Shown one piece after another: positions 18,423 to 27,592 of a DNA stretch of 64,000 bases; the first letter of the stretch is position 1; the number at the start of each line of letters is the position of its first letter. Below the pieces are notes generated by a model. The model worked only from the letters and a program-made list of their open reading frames with translations, was not told the DNA's origin and did not search any database. Origin of the DNA: an uncultured Marinobacter sp. (GTDB taxonomy: Bacteria; Pseudomonadota; Gammaproteobacteria; Pseudomonadales; Oleiphilaceae); contig NZ_CAJXKQ010000002.1 in the NCBI RefSeq assembly GCF_913055835.1, forward strand, positions 124,001 through 188,000, given 5' to 3'. Made by a program: the position numbers and the translations under genes.

Positions 18423-19415
18423 TTCGATCGGGTATCTGATCTTGGTTTGATCGACTCCCGGCCGGGCCCCGAAATCCACCAATCTCAGACGATTGCAGAT
18501 CTTGCTCTCCAGTGCCGGCTCATTCAGTGTGGACTCCACCACCGAGCAACTCGATACCGCACCATTCGGCTCAATAACCAGCTCCGGCGTAATACTGCCC
18601 TGAAGCGAAGGCTTCCGTCTCAGCTCCCGGTTGTAGATGCTGTAAATCGCGGATTTGTTGGCATCCATGGTCCGGCGCAACTCTTCCTTGCTCCGGGTTC
18701 TGGCCGCGGTTTCCTGCTGCTCCTTGCGGGCAGCCTCTTTAACTGCAGCAACCCGCTCGGCTTCCGCAACTTCTGCGCGCTGGCGCTCAGCAAGCGCGAC
18801 CTGACCAGCCTCCCGATTGAGCACTTCCTCATTCACGCCACTGCTCTTCGCGCTCGAGGTAGCGCGGGAGGCCAGGGTGTCACCGGTTTTGCGGGCAATC
18901 GGTTCTGCGGTATTGGCAACCGGCCCATCGAGTTTGACCGACTCTGCCAGGGAACTGAGTTTCTTCAGTTCGTTCCCCATTGCCAGAATACCGGTATTCT
19001 TTGCCTTTTCCCGCGCCTTGGCGACCTCTTCTGGCTGGGGTTCCGGCTTGGGCTCCGGTTTGGGCTCCGGTTTTTCTGCTACCTGAGGTTCCGGCCCGGT
19101 TTCAGGCATTACCGGTTCAGGAATCGGCTCCGGCTTGGGCTCAGGTTTGGCTTGTTCCACCGGCTTCTCCTCGGGCTTCGGCGGCTCGGGCTCCGGCATC
19201 ACGGGTTTTGGTGACTCCTTTTTCTCGATGATCAGCTTGGCCAACTGGGGCGGCAGGGCTTCCTGTTCCTGCCTGTCACGTTCTGGCAGCTCAATCCAGC
19301 TGACATAGCCTGAGAAAGCGAGGAACAACGGCACCACCACAACGGCTGCAGCGAATAACCGCTTGCGCTCGCCGCGTTCCTGGTTCCAGGGTAATCCGTA
19401 CCGATAATCCATCAT
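18408..19415 (-). CDS. TonB-like energy transducer with AgmX/PglI-type C-terminal domain (GltG/GltJ-like)
   Basis: 335 residues: a short cytoplasmic start, one membrane helix at about 22-42, a Pro/Glu/Lys-rich periplasmic spacer at about 64-145, an Ala/Glu/Arg helical region at about 190-260, and a C-terminal globular domain. The C-terminal part (SIYNRELRRKPSLQG, ELVIEPNGAVSSCSVVESTL, LESKICNRLRL) matches the AgmX/PglI domain of gliding proteins in Myxococcus rather than classic TonB. It is the last gene after ExbB, ExbD and ExbD with only 2 bp between, so it should be the force transmitter of that motor. Two Cys in the C-terminal domain (CSVV, KICN) could form a disulfide. Confidence 0.82.
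   Translation of the reverse strand: MMDYRYGLPWNQERGERKRLFAAAVVVVPLFLAFSGYVSWIELPERDRQEQEALPPQLAKLIIEKKESPKPVMPEPEPPKPEEKPVEQAKPEPKPEPIPEPVMPETGPEPQVAEKPEPKPEPKPEPQPEEVAKAREKAKNTGILAMGNELKKLSSLAESVKLDGPVANTAEPIARKTGDTLASRATSSAKSSGVNEEVLNREAGQVALAERQRAEVAEAERVAAVKEAARKEQQETAARTRSKEELRRTMDANKSAIYSIYNRELRRKPSLQGSITPELVIEPNGAVSSCSVVESTLNEPALESKICNRLRLVDFGARPGVDQTKIRYPIELLSS
19021..19200 (-). repeat. Pro-Glu-Lys-rich coding repeat (periplasmic spacer of TonB-like protein)
   Basis: Near-tandem short units of the type GGYTCCGGYTTGGGCTC on the plus strand encode repeated E-P-K-P-E-P units on the minus strand. Such segments are stiff, extended spacers that cross the periplasm in TonB-like proteins, and their length may vary between strains. 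Confidence 0.7.
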
Positions 19416-19417
19416 GG

Positions 19418-19918
19418 TCAGGCCCCCTGTTCCGCACGCTGATTAACCGCCAGAGAAATGCTGGCATAACCGGCGTCCACACAGGTGGACATGATTTTCT
19501 TGAGCAGCTCGTAAGGCAGTTCCCGATCCGCAAGAATGGTAATCGATCGGCCCGCTTCCGGTGCAGGCGCCGACGAACGGCTGGCCTGGTAGTCCAACTC
19601 CTGTTTCAGGGAAGGCTCAACCTGGCCGTCGAAGGTCTGAAAGGCATCGCGTTTCACCACCAACCGACCGTTAACCAGGATATCCCTGTCAGTCACGGTC
19701 AGGGCCAGGACATCGCCCGGGGGTTGCTGGGCAGTAGAATCCGGCAGTTTGATGGTACTGTTCTGGTTCAGTACCTGTACGTCCGAAGAAGAGTTCACCA
19801 TCAGGAAGAACACGAGGATGGTGAAGATATCCATCAGCGACACCAGGTTCATCTTTCCCTGGCTCTTATTGCGTCGGTAGTGGCGTTTCAGACGACGGGC
19901 CTTGGCGGATTCTTTCAT
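19418..19918 (-). CDS. ExbD/TolR-family motor protein, Asp-containing (AglQ/AglS-like)
   Basis: 166 residues: a strongly basic cytoplasmic start, one membrane helix at about 24-42, and a periplasmic domain. The helix has the key acidic residue Asp30 in NLVSLMDIFTILVFFLM, the position that binds protons in ExbD and TolR stators. It overlaps the stop of the preceding exbD-like gene by 4 bp (ATGA), so the two are translationally coupled. The C-terminal part (ITILADRELPYELLKKIMSTCVDAGY) is the usual ExbD fold. With its partner it should form a heteromeric complex with the ExbB-like protein, as AglQ and AglS do with AglR. Confidence 0.88.
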   Translation of the reverse strand: MKESAKARRLKRHYRRNKSQGKMNLVSLMDIFTILVFFLMVNSSSDVQVLNQNSTIKLPDSTAQQPPGDVLALTVTDRDILVNGRLVVKRDAFQTFDGQVEPSLKQELDYQASRSSAPAPEAGRSITILADRELPYELLKKIMSTCVDAGYASISLAVNQRAEQGA

Positions 19919-20427
19919 GACCTCACCTCCGCGGATCCCGAGGTCGGAACTGGCGCATCACCGAGCGAGATCTCCGGGAAGAGTTCTGCCTCAACAACAC
20001 TCCCCGCCACAACGGCTTCATATGAGCGCACTGTGTCCATCACGGAAACCAGGGACTGATAGGACGTCTGCCGGGACGGCATGATGATCACGTCCTTCTT
20101 GTCCGGCACACGGCTCTTGATTTCCTTCATGACATCCTTGAGCAGAGAGAAATCATACTCCCCCTCACGCTGGGGAATGCTCTTGATGACGCCGCCCTGG
20201 TTATCAGCAACAACCAGCCGATCATCATAGATCACCACCTGGATCTGCAGCTCTTCCGCCTGCTCCGCCGACAGGCTCTCACCGGTTGGAAAGTTCAGTT
20301 CCAAAACGCTGGTATGGGCAAACACCATGTTCAGCAGCAGTACCGGCACCAGCACAATCATGAGGTTCATGAAGGGCGTAATGTCGAGATCGGCCTCACT
20401 TTGTAGGCGACGATGTTTCCGTCTCAT
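19915..20427 (-). CDS. ExbD/TolR-family motor protein lacking the conserved membrane Asp
   Basis: 170 residues with one membrane helix at about 17-36. The family motif reads DITPFMNLMIVLVPVLLL, so the position of the proton-binding Asp is Asn21 (codon AAC, read directly from 20365-20367). The periplasmic half (SRVPDKKDVIIMPSRQTSYQSL) is ExbD-like. It sits between the ExbB-like gene (25 bp away) and the second ExbD (4-bp overlap). I infer that only one of the two ExbD subunits carries the proton path. This could be a feature of the subfamily rather than a mutation, since the rest of the protein is intact. Confidence 0.86.
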   Translation of the reverse strand: MRRKHRRLQSEADLDITPFMNLMIVLVPVLLLNMVFAHTSVLELNFPTGESLSAEQAEELQIQVVIYDDRLVVADNQGGVIKSIPQREGEYDFSLLKDVMKEIKSRVPDKKDVIIMPSRQTSYQSLVSVMDTVRSYEAVVAGSVVEAELFPEISLGDAPVPTSGSAEVRS

Positions 20428-20452
20428 GGCCTGACATCCTTCTGGCTGGTTA

Positions 20453-21160
20453 TCAGGCCGGGCTACCGGCCGGAGTCGCTACCTGTGCCGGCGCAGCGGC
20501 ATTCTGGGCCTGTGGTTGGGCGCCAGGCTTGTTGCCGGAGCCGTCGCTTAGGAGGTTCAGAACCTTGATGCCAGCCATCTCGAAGCTATCAACAATCTCG
20601 TTGGTTTTGGTCTGCAGCAGGGAGTGAATCAGCAGCATCGGAATGGCAGACATCAGGCCGAAGGCAGTGGTGTTCATGGCGACCGAGATACTCTGGGACA
20701 ACAGGCTCGCCTTCTGGGCCGGATCCGCAGCGGCCACCGCTGTGAACGCGGCAATCAGACCGATAATGGTGCCAAGCAGACCCAGCAGCGTGGCGATATT
20801 GGCCAGTGTTGCCAGGTACTGAGTGCGCTTCTCCAGACGGGGCATGACATCCAGTAGCCCCTCTTCCATGGCGTATTCAATTTCTTCCCGACCCTGCCGC
20901 CGGGCCAGACGCTGAAGACCAAACCCGATCATGGTCGACATGGCACTACCGGACTCCTGGGTATAATTCAGGGCGCCCTTGAGATCGCGCTTGGCAATCA
21001 TCTGGTGCAGGCGATTGAAGTCCCGACGATTGGTCAGTTTCTGGGCGGAAAGGTAGACATAACGTTCAATGGCAACAATGAGTCCGATGATCAGCACAAC
21101 GGCGATCGGAAACATAAAAAAGCCACCTTCCTGAAAGAAGCGAACGGCGGTATCGATCAT
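20453..21160 (-). CDS. MotA/TolQ/ExbB proton-channel family protein (AglR-like)
   Basis: 235 residues with three membrane helices at about 14-36, 118-142 and 160-183. The last two hold the conserved pattern ATLLGLLGTIIGLIAAF and TTAFGLMSAIPMLLIHSLL, which form the inner ring of the pentameric stator. A Gln/Ala/Pro-rich tail of about 35 residues follows. It is the first gene of a four-gene motor operon with two ExbD proteins and an AgmX-like TonB protein. The 1:2 gene arrangement of TolQ-type to TolR-type proteins matches the aglRQS motor of Myxococcus. The 140-bp upstream gap probably holds its own promoter. Confidence 0.9.
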   Translation of the reverse strand: MIDTAVRFFQEGGFFMFPIAVVLIIGLIVAIERYVYLSAQKLTNRRDFNRLHQMIAKRDLKGALNYTQESGSAMSTMIGFGLQRLARRQGREEIEYAMEEGLLDVMPRLEKRTQYLATLANIATLLGLLGTIIGLIAAFTAVAAADPAQKASLLSQSISVAMNTTAFGLMSAIPMLLIHSLLQTKTNEIVDSFEMAGIKVLNLLSDGSGNKPGAQPQAQNAAAPAQVATPAGSPA

Positions 21161-21299
21161 TTTCTGGGCACTCCATGGTCCGGTTTTCAGATCAGTCTAT
21201 GCGCGACCTGACCGTGTGCGGGTAAGTTCGCGAAAGTCTGTGTGAGGGTTTGTTTAATCTTGCGCAGGGACACACTCAGGATGCGACAATCGTCACAGT

Positions 21300-21605
21300 C
21301 TATTCCCCGTCCGATGATTGGGTCTCGCCGATAAACGATTCGTGGTACCTGATAAAACGCTGAAACTCGTAGCGCTCCAGGGGGCGAAGGCCCTGATCGA
21401 CCATCAGCCGTTCCTCCGGCCCACGCAACTCGTCCACTTCCGGTGGCTGCCAGGGCACCAGATACATCACCGTGGGCACTTCCTGATCGCCACGGATTCG
21501 CGTGCCCTCAATGGTAACCACACTCGGGGTGTCCTGGGCGTACAGTATCGGCGCCGGGATCATAAGGGCGGAAACTGCCAGGGCGATCAGGGCGGGACGT
21601 TTCAT
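21300..21605 (-). CDS. Small exported protein of unknown function
   Basis: 101 residues with a signal peptide ending near LYAQ (residue 24). The mature part (IEGTRIRGDQEVPTVMYLVPWQPPE) recalls short proteins often annotated as hypothetical near TPR/ExbD clusters in marine gammaproteobacteria, an association recalled from memory. It follows the small TPR lipoprotein gene by 15 bp and is the last gene before the ExbB operon. No catalytic motif is visible. The TRIRGD-xVP-like segment is the most distinctive part. Confidence 0.65.
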   Translation of the reverse strand: MKRPALIALAVSALMIPAPILYAQDTPSVVTIEGTRIRGDQEVPTVMYLVPWQPPEVDELRGPEERLMVDQGLRPLERYEFQRFIRYHESFIGETQSSDGE

Positions 21606-21620
21606 ATCACGTTTTCCACA

Positions 21621-22190
21621 TCAGATTCTGTTTTTCGCATCGAAGATCCAGTCTTCCAGTCTCGGGTGCGGCTCGCTGGCAGCCGATTGATAACGCTCAT
21701 AGAGTTCAACCGCATCCGCAGGTTTACCCAGGTAGATATCAAGCAGGAAAGCCAGATTAAGAATCACGGGTGCGTAGTCTTGATCCGCGGCCAACGCGGC
21801 GCGGTAATATCGCTCTGCTTCATCGAATTCTCCGGCGTTTCGGGCAATCACGCCCAGATGATTCAGCGCCTGGACCTGTCCGGGATTTGCCGCCAGTGCC
21901 CGCTCAAACCATTGTGTCGCAGCCTCGGTATCCCCTTCCTGAAACGCAATGATGCCAAGGTTGGCCATGGGGCCGGCCTTGTCCGGGTAGTCGCGGGCCA
22001 ATTGCTCAAAACGGGTACGGGCTTCGGCCAGGTTGTCCTGCTCCATGGCCTGAACTGCCTCGCTGAATGAGGCTTCAAGGACCGCCTGTTCGTCTTGCCC
22101 CTCGGACTCTGGCGGAGTCGGGGCTGTCACGCACCCAGCCAACGCAACGATTACCACAAGACAGAGCCCACCGACCTTAATTGAGTTCAT
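21621..22190 (-). CDS. TPR lipoprotein, small
   Basis: About 189 residues. The signal peptide has a lipobox (ALAGC, Cys near residue 20), so the mature protein is lipid-anchored. Three to four tetratricopeptide repeats follow (EARTRFEQLARDYPDKAGPM, AATQWFERALAANPGQVQAL, EAERYYRAALAADQDYAPVI). It overlaps the end of the large TPR lipoprotein gene by about 14 bp. An ATG at 22196 two codons earlier is an equal alternative start. It probably acts as an assembly or scaffold factor in the outer membrane, like the TPR lipoproteins of Glt clusters. Confidence 0.82.
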   Translation of the reverse strand: MNSIKVGGLCLVVIVALAGCVTAPTPPESEGQDEQAVLEASFSEAVQAMEQDNLAEARTRFEQLARDYPDKAGPMANLGIIAFQEGDTEAATQWFERALAANPGQVQALNHLGVIARNAGEFDEAERYYRAALAADQDYAPVILNLAFLLDIYLGKPADAVELYERYQSAASEPHPRLEDWIFDAKNRI

Positions 22191-25062
22191 AGACAACCCC
22201 CGAGGTCACTTCTTCTTTCCGGTAACGCCCCGGCAACAGCACTTTCAGGGCCTCGTAGCTGCGCTTGACCCACTCATCGAAAATGCCCTCCCGGGCCCGC
22301 CGGATATTCTGCTCGTGGATATCGATGGCGTTGTCCTCAAACGGGTAGGCCTGTTCTTCCAGCAACAGCTCGTACTGGGCCAGCTCAAGCTCGCTCAATC
22401 CGGTGGGCCGCTCGGAATCCATCAGATCTGCGCCCAGGCGACCGTAGATATGGGCAATCTGGTAGCCTGCCTCGGTCGAAAACGATGAGAGTCCGTAACT
22501 GGCGGTTTTTTGATAGGCATTCACCGCCTTTTCCAGCGCTTTGGTTTTTGCAACCATGCTCTCGTTCAGAGGGAGCGTGAGGCGAATGCTGTCATACCGG
22601 GCAAGGGCCTCGCGGGCCAGCATTGCAGAGGCTGAGGCCGCAAGGTAGCGCATACGATCGTCCGCCGCCGCTGGGTCCTCGTCCACCGTTTCCATCTGCT
22701 TGCGCAGCCAGTAATCCCGTTTTTCGGTATCTCCCTCTTCCTGATAGAGCTCGGACAGTCGATTAGCTGCTTCCATGTAGACATCCGCCGGCTCCGGATG
22801 CGTGTTGGCGTAATTGCGCCAGGTGTCGATTGCCTTTTCCCGATTGCCAGCCTGATCGTACAATTCTGCTGCAATTAACAGGTTTTCCCTTCGCTCTTCT
22901 GGCGTTCTCGCCAGGGCCACCATTTTCTGGAGTTCGTCAGCCGCCCGTTCCCACTGCCCGGTTTCACGGTAGGCCAGCGCCAGTTTTGCCGGGACCGTAT
23001 CAATCAGTTCGTGACCCGGGAAAGCCCTGCGGAAACTGGTCAGTACCCCGATGGCCTGATCCCAGAGGTTGGCGGTAATCAGAAGGGAGGCAGCATCGTA
23101 TTCTGCATTTGCCCGCAGGACGGATTCGGGAACGGCCGTGCCGACTCGAAGGAACTCGCTGACCGCGGCCTCCACATTACCGGCGTCAGCCAACTGCTCT
23201 GCCTGCCGATAAACCGCTGCGGCCAGATTTTCGCGAACCCCGCTCCTGCGTTCATCGTCTGCAGTCATTATCGCCAGGGCATCGCGATAAGCCTGTTCCG
23301 CCTCTGCGTACCGCGCCAGTTCGGACAGACTGTGGCCAGACAACAACAAGGCTTCGGTCGTCAATTCAGTCGGAGGCGCGGGCTGCCAGGCAACAAGGCG
23401 GGCCGCCATGTTGACCGCCTCTTCCCAGTTGTTCTGGTCAAATTCCCGCTGCAGCGCAATGTAGTACACGGCCGGTGCCCGGGGGTCGCCCGGAAATGCG
23501 TTTGCAAACCGCAGTCGATTCAACTGCTGCAGTTCCCGATAGGCCACCTGCTCCGAAACGGGTTGGTTGTCCCATGACTTTGCGTACTCCCGAAAGGCCA
23601 GTACCGAAGCGTAGCCCGCCTCTGCTGCTCGCCCGGGCATCGGGTCCTCGGGATAATCATAGGCCACCCGCTCAAAAGCGGCGATGGCCGCCGGCCAGTC
23701 TTCCAGCTCCAGATAGGTCTCACCCAGGAGAAAGAGACGCTCCGGTGTGCGGGGGTGATCCGGGAAGGTGGCCGCAAACTCGGCGTAATAACTGGCGGCT
23801 TTGCGGTAGTGCTCGTCGGCCTCCTGATCATCCTTGGCCTCGCCGGCCAACAGGTACTGACGGTCTGCCAGTTCAGGCAGCAGCTGTTCCAGCTGCCGTT
23901 CGATAAAACCGATCGCCTCCGGGTCCGCTGACTGCCAGTAATCGCTATAGAGCCCGTAAAGACTGACAAACCCGGCCTTTCGCTCCGGGATAGTACGGGT
24001 GAAGCCGGCGAGCTCCAGGGTATCGATGATCCGGATGTGATAGCGCGGCGCCCAGGGGCTGGCCGGATGGTCTTCGATATAGGCCTCAAAGACATCGATC
24101 GCGTCACTGTACTGTTCTCTCTCGAGCAAGAGTTCGCTGTAGCGGTCGTAGACCAGTATTTCATAGGGACGCCCGCCGGTCTGGCGGAACAGCGCCTGAA
24201 GGGTCTCCGCGCCGTCAAGGTAAGACAGTGACAGCCCGACCACCCTGAATAAGTCCTCTATCAGGGTCTGGCTCCGCTGATCCACGTCCGCAACCGGGCG
24301 CCCATCGGGCATCAACAGATCAAGCACCTCTACATAGCTGAACAGGGCCTCCTGGTATTGCGCCTGTTTGAACAGACTCCAGCCTTTCATGTAATAGGCA
24401 TTCACAAGAAACGAGGCATCGGCCATGCGTTCCTGGCTGGCCAGGGTAACCTCGTCGAACGCCTGTTCAGCATCCCCGTACCGGCCATCAATAAACAGCA
24501 GGTCGCCGCGCCGGAACTGGGCTTCGATCCAGTAATCCGAATCGGGGTACCGCTGGACCAGTGTATTCAGGGTATCAAGTTGCTGGGGCGTGGCACCCCG
24601 AAGCTCCCAGGCCCTGGCGAGCTGATAGTAAATCTGATCATTGCCTTCGCGTTCCGGATATTCCGACAGAAGGCGCTGGTAAGCTTCAATCGCACCGGAA
24701 AGCTCATCCACGGCGGTATCGGCCATTTTCCGCTCAGCCCGCTGGAACTCCAGATCGGCCAGTCGATGCCGGATAGTAACCTGCTTGCGTGGATCGTCCA
24801 CCAGGGGCAAGAGTGCCTTGTAGCTGTCCATCACCGCTTCGATGGAAACATCGCTCGCCGATTCGCTGCCAGCCTCACCAATGTCTCTGGCTTGCCGGGC
24901 TTCGGTAGCCGGAAGCGCCGCCAGGGTCCCCTCACGGACCCGTGGCATTTCCTCATCGCCGGCGGGCATCATCGACTGCAGCATCTGGCAGCCACTGATC
25001 ATGACAAAGGCCACCGCGATGACTATTCCTTTCACGATATTTCCAGGCGCCCGGTTATTCAT
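22177..25062 (-). CDS. Large TPR lipoprotein (GltE/AglT-like or GltD-like scaffold)
   Basis: 961 residues from ATG 25062; the open frame from 25170 adds an unconserved leader that overlaps the upstream gene. The signal peptide ends with a lipobox (MISGC, Cys near residue 24). Almost all of the rest is tetratricopeptide-like repeats (for example EAIEAYQRLLSEYPE-type units and PAAIAAFERVAYDYPEDP), about 18-20 by eye. It starts within the last 8 bp of the preceding TPR gene, so translation is coupled. Long periplasmic TPR proteins of this kind are part of the Myxococcus Glt complex; here it would bridge the inner-membrane motor and outer-membrane barrels. Function inferred. Confidence 0.8.
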   Translation of the reverse strand: MNNRAPGNIVKGIVIAVAFVMISGCQMLQSMMPAGDEEMPRVREGTLAALPATEARQARDIGEAGSESASDVSIEAVMDSYKALLPLVDDPRKQVTIRHRLADLEFQRAERKMADTAVDELSGAIEAYQRLLSEYPEREGNDQIYYQLARAWELRGATPQQLDTLNTLVQRYPDSDYWIEAQFRRGDLLFIDGRYGDAEQAFDEVTLASQERMADASFLVNAYYMKGWSLFKQAQYQEALFSYVEVLDLLMPDGRPVADVDQRSQTLIEDLFRVVGLSLSYLDGAETLQALFRQTGGRPYEILVYDRYSELLLEREQYSDAIDVFEAYIEDHPASPWAPRYHIRIIDTLELAGFTRTIPERKAGFVSLYGLYSDYWQSADPEAIGFIERQLEQLLPELADRQYLLAGEAKDDQEADEHYRKAASYYAEFAATFPDHPRTPERLFLLGETYLELEDWPAAIAAFERVAYDYPEDPMPGRAAEAGYASVLAFREYAKSWDNQPVSEQVAYRELQQLNRLRFANAFPGDPRAPAVYYIALQREFDQNNWEEAVNMAARLVAWQPAPPTELTTEALLLSGHSLSELARYAEAEQAYRDALAIMTADDERRSGVRENLAAAVYRQAEQLADAGNVEAAVSEFLRVGTAVPESVLRANAEYDAASLLITANLWDQAIGVLTSFRRAFPGHELIDTVPAKLALAYRETGQWERAADELQKMVALARTPEERRENLLIAAELYDQAGNREKAIDTWRNYANTHPEPADVYMEAANRLSELYQEEGDTEKRDYWLRKQMETVDEDPAAADDRMRYLAASASAMLAREALARYDSIRLTLPLNESMVAKTKALEKAVNAYQKTASYGLSSFSTEAGYQIAHIYGRLGADLMDSERPTGLSELELAQYELLLEEQAYPFEDNAIDIHEQNIRRAREGIFDEWVKRSYEALKVLLPGRYRKEEVTSGVVYELN

Positions 25063-27031
25063 CACCGGCTCCTGCGCGTTGCGATGCACGGAACAGTTGG
25101 TCCGCCAATCTCGCCTGGGCATGACGGGAAGCCAGGAGGTAGCCGTTAAGCTCTTCCTGCTGGGCAGCAAGCATTTCGTCTACCTGGCGCAGAAGGGCTT
25201 GCCGGGCATTGCCCAATGCATCAGCAACTTCTTCCCCAAGGGTCGCGAGTTCCCGTTCACTGGCAGCGATGCGTCGCGCCAGTTCCGCATGGCGGGCGTC
25301 GTCACCCATGAGGTTTTCAACCCGCTGTCGCTGGGCCTGAAAGCGCTCCATTTCGCGATCCAGCTCCCGTAACTGCTTTTGCGCCGCCCAGCGATTCACG
25401 CCATAGTCATCCGCAATCCACCAGTCGAAGTAGGCACGCATTCTCTGATAGGTCGCACGCTGGCTGGCCGTGGTGGCGTCGTCAGGCAAGCCTGCCAGCG
25501 TTTCTTCAACCTCGTTGAGCTTGTCTCTCAGAGCCTTCTGTTCCGAGGTCATGAAGAATCCGGCGTCTTGATCCGCCAGCGCAGCAGAAATCGCCCTCCT
25601 GAATTCCCGGTGCGATTGCTGCCACTGGTCCGCCTGCTGGTTTTCCAGTGCCTGGCGGGTCTGTGCGATACGCACCTGACGCTGCTGCTCACGGGTCTCC
25701 AGCATGATCCGGAAGGATTCGAACCGGGACTGCCGCTCGGCGATGAAGGACTGCATCCGGTAGAGTTCATTCAATTCCGCAAGCGCCTGCTGGAAGGTTT
25801 CCGAAGCCAGAACTTCGGCCATGCCGAAATCAACCGGCTTAACCCTCAGCCGTCCGTAGGAATCGGTGAGAATCCCATCGCTATCTCGGCTGAAATCGAG
25901 CTGCGCCATCAAACTCTCTTCACTGAGCCGATTCCGGATGTCACCGAGTTCCTCGATACGTGTCTGGTAATGGTTGGCGGCCCGTTTAAACGCGGGCAAA
26001 GCTTGCTGTGGTTTGTCCATCTGCTCCAGCACATAGGCCCTAGCAAACGGAACCTGCTGGCGCCACGGCAAAAACAGATCCCGGTTCGAGAGCGTATCGA
26101 GAGCATCGAGTGCCCGCTCCGGCCTGCCCTGACCGGCAGCAGCCACCGCGTAGTCAAAAAGGGCCTGATCGGCGAACACCCCATTCAGGGGCATGTTCCC
26201 GAGTACCTCCAGGGCCGCGTCGAACTGGTTATCCCTGAGATGCAATCGGGCAAGCGACAGCCGGGCCCTGTCCAACAGGCCCTCGCGTTCGGCCTCTGGC
26301 TCGACAGAGTCGGTAGCCTGTTCGATGATGGCAATGAGTGCCTGCAGCTTCGCTTCGGCCGTTACGGCGTCTCCTCCAGCCAGGGCGGAAACGGCCGAAT
26401 TGTATTGGAGGTAAAGGGACCAGATATCCGTGTCTTCCAGTTGCGCCTGGAGCAACGCCAGCTCCGATTCTTCTCCGAGCCTCGAAGACATCATGGCCAG
26501 TCGCGCTCGAAGATAAATCCACTCTCGAAAAAGGTTATGGTTGGCCTCAGCCAGGATGTCACCATCCACGCGACCCAGATTCTCGCCGGCCAGCTCGCGA
26601 TCACCTTCGAGGTAGAACACCTTGCCCAGGTAGAACCAGGCCTGGTTGCGAACATCTGGCGAAAGCGTGCTGCCAGAACCGTCATCGCCCAGCAATTGCG
26701 TGAACAATCGGCTGGCCTCGCGGGTCATCCCCCAGGACAGCATGAGCCCGCCTTCTACCAGAGCCGGATGATCACCATGTCCGTCGATGCCGCCCTGCTC
26801 CCGGGCAACAGCCAGCTGAGTCAGAGCCTCAAAAGCGTTGCCCTGATGGTATTCATAGAGCGCCCAACCATACCGAAGGTCCTGCACACGCTCGGGTTGC
26901 AGTTCATCCGCCTGGGCCTGGGTCTGGGCAAAAGCAATCATCGTCAGCCATAGCAAAGCACCGGTGAAAAGCACCGGGCGCGCTTGAAACGGCTTGAACA
27001 CTGTCAATCCCACGGTGCGGCTTACTCCCAC
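25055..27031 (-). CDS. Exported TPR and coiled-coil protein
   Basis: Up to 658 residues. The first codon at 27031 is GTG; further GTG codons at 27013 and 27001 are also possible, and the signal peptide (core VLFTGALLWLTMIAFA, cleavage near AQA) is retained in all. The first half has TPR-like helical pairs (ALYEYHQGNAFEALTQLAVAREQ, PERALDALDTLSNRD); the last third (about 430-655) is rich in Arg, Gln and Glu and should be a long coiled coil. There is no lipobox. It overlaps its upstream gene by 10 bp and the large TPR lipoprotein by 8 bp. No family name is certain. Confidence 0.75.
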   Translation of the reverse strand: MGVSRTVGLTVFKPFQARPVLFTGALLWLTMIAFAQTQAQADELQPERVQDLRYGWALYEYHQGNAFEALTQLAVAREQGGIDGHGDHPALVEGGLMLSWGMTREASRLFTQLLGDDGSGSTLSPDVRNQAWFYLGKVFYLEGDRELAGENLGRVDGDILAEANHNLFREWIYLRARLAMMSSRLGEESELALLQAQLEDTDIWSLYLQYNSAVSALAGGDAVTAEAKLQALIAIIEQATDSVEPEAEREGLLDRARLSLARLHLRDNQFDAALEVLGNMPLNGVFADQALFDYAVAAAGQGRPERALDALDTLSNRDLFLPWRQQVPFARAYVLEQMDKPQQALPAFKRAANHYQTRIEELGDIRNRLSEESLMAQLDFSRDSDGILTDSYGRLRVKPVDFGMAEVLASETFQQALAELNELYRMQSFIAERQSRFESFRIMLETREQQRQVRIAQTRQALENQQADQWQQSHREFRRAISAALADQDAGFFMTSEQKALRDKLNEVEETLAGLPDDATTASQRATYQRMRAYFDWWIADDYGVNRWAAQKQLRELDREMERFQAQRQRVENLMGDDARHAELARRIAASERELATLGEEVADALGNARQALLRQVDEMLAAQQEELNGYLLASRHAQARLADQLFRASQRAGAGDE

Positions 27032-27573
27032 TCCACGATGGAAACTGAGGGCTGATAATTGGAAGAGCGATCCTCAACACGAATCTCCAGAGCGGCTGTG
27101 CCAGTGCCCTTTTCAAATTCCAGGGACGCAGCCTGCTTGTACGGCCGCTGATCCGGCCCGATACCCTCAACGAACGCCGTCATCTGATGGGCTCCGGTCT
27201 TCAGGTTACCCACGTACAGCCGCTGCATGCCGCCGCGCTCAAGTGCTTTTGCCTGACGTTCGGTATAGAGGTGAGAGGCAACGATCTCGTCATCGACCTT
27301 CAGCTTCACCGCTTCCAGCTTCAGAAACTTCCCGGTATCCACACTGAGAAACACCGCAACCTGGGTGTTGGCGGGGAACAGCAAATCCTCCTCGAGGATA
27401 AACAGATCCCGGTTGAGCCGGATTACCTTTTTCTTGAGGGCCTCGACCTGTTCGGCAACGGCTGTGGCATCCTTTTCCCCACCAGGATTGGTCTGGGCGA
27501 ATGCAGGGGCTGTCAGGGCGAGGGTCAATGCCGCTAAAAGCGCCGGAAATCGTGAGTTCAAGCAAGTGGCCAT
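27022..27573 (-). CDS. Exported protein, N-terminal coiled coil and beta-rich domain
   Basis: 183 residues from ATG 27573, which has AGGAAGA about 9 bp ahead; the ATG at 27603 would lose this site. A signal peptide (cleavage near AFAQ) is followed by a heptad-like stretch (VAEQVEALKKKVIRLNRDLFILEEDLL) and a beta-rich half (VAVFLSVDTGKFLKLEAVKLKVDDEIVASHLY, written in part). The C-terminal sequence (GAHQMTAFVEGIG) resembles an Ig-like fold. Similar proteins are sometimes labelled as AraC regulators, which cannot be right for an exported protein. Located between the DUF3570 barrel and the TPR genes. Its role is unknown. Confidence 0.72.
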   Translation of the reverse strand: MATCLNSRFPALLAALTLALTAPAFAQTNPGGEKDATAVAEQVEALKKKVIRLNRDLFILEEDLLFPANTQVAVFLSVDTGKFLKLEAVKLKVDDEIVASHLYTERQAKALERGGMQRLYVGNLKTGAHQMTAFVEGIGPDQRPYKQAASLEFEKGTGTAALEIRVEDRSSNYQPSVSIVEWE

Positions 27574-27592
27574 GGTCGTTCTTCCTGCATGC

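Noticed and set aside
19021..19200. Repeat array considered as CRISPR or tandem DNA repeat
   Set aside because: The units are short and in frame and encode the Pro-Glu-Lys spacer of a TonB-like protein.
25379..26953. 524-codon open frame antisense to the TPR/coiled-coil gene
   Set aside because: A shadow of the high-GC codon pattern; the minus-strand product has a signal peptide and coupled neighbours.
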